Below, piece by piece: positions 59,301 to 64,000 of a DNA stretch of 64,000 nucleotides. The stretch is taken from NCBI GenBank assembly GCA_024362935.1, contig JANCRA010000004.1, positions 18,856,621 through 18,920,620 on the forward strand, read 5' to 3'. Below the pieces are notes generated by a model. The model was not told the DNA's origin, searched no databases, and saw only the letters and a program-made list of their open reading frames with translations. Numbering within the stretch: the first letter of the stretch is position 1; every line of letters begins with the position of its first letter. Both the position numbers and the translations under genes were made by a program. This DNA is from Setophaga petechia. Its lineage: Eukaryota; Chordata; Aves; Passeriformes; Parulidae.

Positions 59301-62078
59301 AGTTAAGACTAAATCAGAGCTGTATTTAAGGCCCAGTACAGAATACAGCAGATTAAAAAAAAAAATTTACAAAGCCACAGACCCTTTGTATGAACTCTTA
59401 GACAAGAATCACTTAACTCGGGCATAATGTCCTAAATAACACTGCATCACAGATGCATTGTGTCAAGGAGACATGCCCTTTGCTGCAGCATTTGGAAAAC
59501 TAAGCATCTCTTGCAGCTCTGTGGAGACCCACCTTAACTGAAGGGTAACAAATCACTCTCACACATTTGTATGTCCGGTGTTAACAACTTGGAAAAAAAT
59601 GTTCAGAATAAAGCTTAAAGTAAGAATTCTGATCAGTCAATCTTTATAGCCAAGTCTGGAACAGCAGAACAGAAAGGAGGCAAGCCCTAAATAGCACTTA
59701 ATAGTCCTCAAAACACTACAGAGGGTACTGGAAATTTTTGTGGATAAGCATGGCTCTTCAGTCAGTAACATCACCACGGAAAAAGTACACTGCTTCTTTA
59801 AGCTTTGTACTAAACTTTGAAAAAATCAGCTTCTAAGGAAGATCATTGTTCATTTTTTGTTAGTTTTGATTTCTATCTCAAATCACCCCTAAAATATTAG
59901 CTGTAAGACACTCCCCACAAAAACAAGAGATCAGAGACTACATCATGCTCCACCCTGAGAGTCTGTAGTCCCAGTTATAACTCTCCAGAAATGAAGTACT
60001 GTTTGGAACACAAATTACAGAAGTTTTACTGGTAATTGTTCCCATCACCTTCTACAGAAAAATAAAGCAGACCCCAATTCAATAATCAGATTAAACTAAA
60101 ATAATCCTAAACTGAACATATAATGCCCACAGATGCATAAAAAATATTTTCTGAAAATATATGAGTTTATGCTTACTACAATCAGATATATATAAATGGG
60201 TAAATCTTTAGAGAAGTCATTTGACAGCATATGCTAATCTCTGTTTCGAGATTTAGTTATAGTCAACAGAATATATTTGAAAATAAACATGCATGCTTTA
60301 TCAGTAATTCAGTATCTTGGGTATTTAAGCTTCAAATTTACATGTGTATAATTTTACATAGTAAGTTAAACATTTACAATAGGCACAAATTCCAACCAAC
60401 AAAGACAGACTTTGGATCAGGTTTCCATTTTGAAAGACTCATTATGTTTATTTAGCTAATATTTTTAAACTCTTACTTCTCCTGTAAATATACCACTCTA
60501 TTACAGAATTATAAGCAATTAAATGACCCCATTATAAATAAGTCATAGAAGAAAGCTGTGTTCTCAGTAACCTGAGAAGAACTTCTATAGATCATATCGA
60601 ATGTTTAATTAGAAACTTCAGTTACTCATTTACTGAGGACACATTCTTCACCTATTTCTTTCATCCTGATTTTGTTTGGATCATAGTTAAGGGCAGCGAA
60701 TCATATACATGAGCACAGGTACTATGAATTTACTGTGCAGAAGTAAACATACCAGACATGGATAAAATATGGAAATGGCAAGTTTTGCAATAGCTAGTGA
60801 AAGAAGAGTTATTGGGTATATACTTAAATAAAAAAAGATATATATTTTTATTTTTAAGGACAGCTAGAATCTGTGTACCTAAATAAATGGGAAATTTAAT
60901 TTCATACTGCTGTTTGCTTAGAAGCATGAAAGGAAAAATGCACTTATAAGCATCTCAATTTTACTGCACATTTTTGGTAGAAATTAGACTAGAATATGCA
61001 CATTTTCTTAACAGCAAGATTAAAAGTGGATTCACTTTTTGATGCACAATCAACTTCTGTTAATATGAATTCTAACTCGTTATTAGGAAAAATACATAAA
61101 TGGACCAATATTTTATTTACTTTGGTTGGGATCCAAGAACAGAGAAAACCAACTAGGGTGCTAGTCTACAAATACTAAATGGTTGCTTTAAAAAGGGAAA
61201 GAACAATCCTTTCTCCAGATCCATGACAGGGAAGATGGGAAACAATCAGTTTCAGTTGTGTCAAAAACTGTTTGGGGTAGACATCAGGCAAAATTTCCCA
61301 GTCTTTTCTCACTGGGAAAGACATCCTGAGTAAGTTCCAAAATGACTGTTCTCAGTGCTTTTTTGTTTTTTGTTAAACAGGTGAAATAAATCTGTCAGGA
61401 TCAACTTAAGATTACTTTAGAACAAGAACATAACATCCTTTTAGCTCTGCTTTTCTACAAGTGAAAAATATCTCCTAATATGTGTTTCTTTTGACTGAAA
61501 CAGACCTGCAAAGACATTATAACTGTAGCCCTGCTTAGATTCATCTGACAGAGTAAAAATATTGCACTTTACACAGTTTAATTTTGTTCCCAAAATAAAG
61601 TTTAATCAAAAATTACTATTTCTTTCCTCTGGAACACAAATTTCAGAATATGGTACGCAAAAAAAATGTGGGTGAGGTTATCCGCAGACATTGCATTTTT
61701 GTTCCAGAGGAGAAAAAAGTCTCAAGTGCACTGCAGAAAATAAAACTTTCAAAAAATGCAGAAATTATCACCAGTTTCACTGCATAACCTGCATCTGTTC
61801 TTATATAAAAAAACTAAAGTATTTTCATTAAACTTTATTGCACCATCACCTTTTTTTAAAAATATCCCCCATTCAAGTGAAATATTAAATTATTTTTATC
61901 AACAAAATATAAGGTCTTTTTTAACAGCATGTAGATACAGTATAGGCGCTATACAGAAAAGTCTAAAAGAATGACATCAAATCAGAAGTGACAGAAAACA
62001 ATCATTATGTTCTTCTCTATGATTAAAAAAAGATTGTGTAGGCTATTTATTGTATGCATGAAAAGCATCCCTTCTCAT
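56306..62078. other. TTC39B downstream flank, probably including its 3' UTR
   Basis: AT-rich sequence free of recognisable repeats to the right of the CR1. The TTC39B 3' UTR begins at 62078 and runs leftward. Minus-strand AATAAA motifs occur at 62046-62051, 61834-61839 and 61112-61117 among others, so the poly(A) site cannot be chosen from sequence. A perfect hairpin lies at 57399-57428. Confidence 0.55.
57399..57428 (+). repeat. Perfect 13-bp inverted repeat with 4-nt loop
   Basis: 'taacataagctat', loop 'ataa', 'atagcttatgtta'. All 13 pairs match. Confidence 0.93.
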
Positions 62079-62175
62079 TCAAGGTGTTGAAGCAGGTGAT
62101 ACCTTCAAGCTGTCAAGTGCTGCATGAATTCTGAAGTGCAACCTGGACTCCATAGAGTATTCCTTGTAGTTGTTT
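62079..62175 (-). CDS. TTC39B: TTC39B last coding exon and stop codon
   Basis: The acceptor is gtctgttttgcag. It reads NNYKEYSMESRLHFRIHAAL, then DSLKVSPASTP and TGA (complement of 62079-62081). The phase matches the upstream exon exactly. 3' UTR follows leftward. Confidence 0.94.
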
Positions 62176-63309
62176 CTGCAAAACAGACAACTTATTTTAA
62201 GAAAAAGATGTTTGGATTGAATTGTTTATGCTTCCTATGTTTGTAAGTTAACAATCTTTATTCCTTCAATAGGAAGCGGAAACTGCCACACAGATGAGTT
62301 ATGAGACATTTAAGACTACATCCACAAATTGAGTGAAGAAAACGTAGACCAATACTAAAATTAAATGTCCTCATAAACTGAATCCATGTCTTAGCATCTC
62401 TTTCACTTATTTTGATCCTTTTAACAGGCCTCCCAAATACTAAAATTTGCTGTGAAAAGACAAGCCAAAGTCTTTTCTAACTACAGAAACGGGTATTAGT
62501 AGAAAATGTAGGCTTCGACTCAGAACACAATTCAGCCAGAGTAATAAACATCATATGTACAGAAATCATATTCTGTAAATCCCATCGCCCCAAAACAAAC
62601 AAACAAGCAAAAGAAAAAAAACCATGAGGGGACACTATTACAAGACTGGGCTTCTTCTCTATTAACACAAGGGACATTCTATCTTATACTACAATCCACA
62701 CATGATGCAAATATGCTGCTCTACAGTACATTAAATTCTCAACTGGTCTTCTGCAAGACCATGTGAAAGGAAAAAGGGGTGTGGTCAGACAGATGTAGTG
62801 GCTTTTGCCCTCTCTTATGAACACCCTTAGTAGAACTGATTTAATTCCCACAGCTGCCCTCTGGGACAGAATGGTACATATCCCTTCCCTGGACTCTAAA
62901 GCTTCATCCCATGCATGCAGTGGACCCTCAGCATCTCTGAAGCCCATACAAGAAGTAAACATTTTCCCTTCATACTGTGTCTTATCTGAATCTGTCTACT
63001 CCACTGTGTCTGAAGGACAGTTTCATGAAACTGCAAAATTCAACTATATTGGACAAGTCCTGCAAATCAAGAACAGAGATTTATAATTGTTTGGATTTTG
63101 CAAGGAAGATGTCAGAAGAAAAAACAAGTGTCCTCAATGGTGCAAATACACAGTTACTCCTAATTTACAAGGTGATAAAAAAATCCACTTACTTTGCAGT
63201 TTCTATGTATCTTATTGCTTTTTCTGTCTCATCCTGCTGTTTGTACAGAAGACCCAATTCATACAGTGTGAATGGCACCAAGTAGCTATCATATTTTATT
63301 TGCTTCTCA
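62079..63309 (-). CDS. TTC39B: TTC39B gene, last two coding exons (5' part outside window)
   Basis: Tetratricopeptide repeat protein 39B, an intracellular TPR protein reported in mouse to affect LXR stability and HDL cholesterol (family knowledge). Two exons join, 63309-63193 and 62175-62079, giving a C-terminal TPR helix pair (YDSYLVPFTLYELGLLYKQQ, then DETEKAIRYIETAK) followed by NNYKEYSMESRLHFRIHAAL and a short tail ending SPASTP. Paralogues TTC39A and TTC39C are similar here. The choice of B rests on position next to FREM1 on the same strand, as on human 9p22. Confidence 0.92.
62176..63192 (-). other. TTC39B last intron
   Basis: Intron of 1017 nt, GT-AG. Open frames inside it on both strands (62684-63086) overlap each other and show no domain. 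Confidence 0.88.
63193..63309 (-). CDS. TTC39B: TTC39B penultimate coding exon
   Basis: A 117-nt exon with acceptor ttttctag and donor gtaagt. It begins one base into a codon: EKQIKYDSYLVPFTLYELGL, then LYKQQDETEKAIRYIETA. The L-x-x-L-Y-x-x-Q-x-x-x-x-x-K-A-x-x-Y-I pattern is a TPR repeat (helix A Gly/Leu/Tyr, helix B Ala). It ends with AA, completed to Lys by the next exon. Confidence 0.94.
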
Positions 63310-64000
63310 CTAGAAAACCAGAAAAATACAAAAATGTTTACTTACAACCCTGTTTTAAGTGACCAGTTAGGTTTAAAAGCAATCACTGCCTGTAACAGCA
63401 CATAGCCAGAAAAAACATTCTGAAGCCTTTTTTTCTGGTTAATTCTGTACACATTGATAAATAGTCTTGAAGCACCATAGCACCCTAAAAATGTAGAAAA
63501 TAAAGCTGAACAAAATGTAGGTACTTCATGCACCAGAAAACTTCTACCCTCACCCATGCAAAACACACACTTTATGAAGAACTGTTGTCTTTAGTTTTTA
63601 TTTAAATCCTGCAGCTATAAAAGCCTGCCCATTGCCAACTCCCTTTGGTAAAAGATGTTTCAGAAATAGTGTTCCTTTAATTTGCAACCAACCAAACCCC
63701 TCTGCCCTGTAACTCGCTATGTGCTTGACTAAACTCACATGGGACCTTAGAAACGGTAAGGGAAAACAAGATGGCAAGAGAATTAAAACACATAAGCAAT
63801 AATTCAGTAAGAAATTCTCAATAACAAATTCTATTATTAATTTTTCTAAATAATTTGTTAGAAACATTGCACATGTAAATATGCTTCTTTGGCCCAAATA
63901 CCTAAAAACGTACAAGACATTTTCAACTACAACCAGTACTGGACTCATGTTTTATATAGAAAAGCTATTACAACTGGTATGGAGCTGACACCTGAAAATC
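63310..64000 (-). other. TTC39B intron (continues beyond the window)
   Basis: No further TTC39B exon recognised up to the right edge. AT-rich, with minus-strand open frames at 63342-63566 and 63598-63948 that lack TPR-like sequence. Confidence 0.8.

Noticed and set aside
61294..61319. 9-bp inverted repeat (tttcccagt/actgggaaa)
   Set aside because: Stem too short to distinguish from chance.

Overview
The window is vertebrate nuclear DNA and almost certainly avian. It holds split genes with GT-AG introns, AT-rich spacers, scattered decayed CR1 LINEs of the kind typical of bird genomes, and two genes whose order and orientation match human 9p22 (FREM1 then TTC39B, both transcribed leftward here). 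Human 9p22 corresponds to the chicken Z chromosome, so Z-linkage is a reasonable inference that the sequence itself does not show. No bacterial-type features (operons, CRISPR, IS elements) were seen.

Positions 1-21250, minus strand: the 5' half of FREM1, which encodes a secreted basement-membrane protein of the FRAS1/FREM family. Sixteen coding exons could be placed to the base from GT-AG boundaries and phase continuity. The spliced reading frame is open for 3026 nt (1008 codons plus 2 nt). It covers the signal peptide, the N-terminal domain and about six CSPG (NG2-like) repeats. The gene leaves the window on the left in the middle of coding exon 16, so the remaining CSPG repeats, the Calx-beta domain and the C-type lectin domain are not present. 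The introns are short (0.3-1.7 kb) except the first (about 5.1 kb), which carries CR1 debris.

Positions 21251-62078: about 41 kb with no protein-coding gene that I recognise. It should contain the FREM1 promoter and any 5' UTR exons on the left and the TTC39B 3' UTR on the right. Between them are CR1 fragments, a possible decayed LINE reverse transcriptase of L1-like rather than CR1 type, A-rich low-complexity tracts, several small tandem duplications, a perfect 13-bp hairpin, and a few minus-strand segments flanked by splice-like signals that could be noncoding or UTR exons.

Positions 62079-64000, minus strand: the last two coding exons of TTC39B (tetratricopeptide repeat protein 39B), with the stop codon at 62079-62081. 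The rest of TTC39B lies beyond the right edge.

The two genes are chromosomal neighbours and are not known to share a pathway. FREM1 acts outside the cell in epithelial basement membranes; TTC39B is an intracellular TPR protein linked to lipid metabolism. I found no clearly new biological system. The best leads are the L1-like LINE remnant near 51 kb and the splice-flanked open segment near 33.05 kb.
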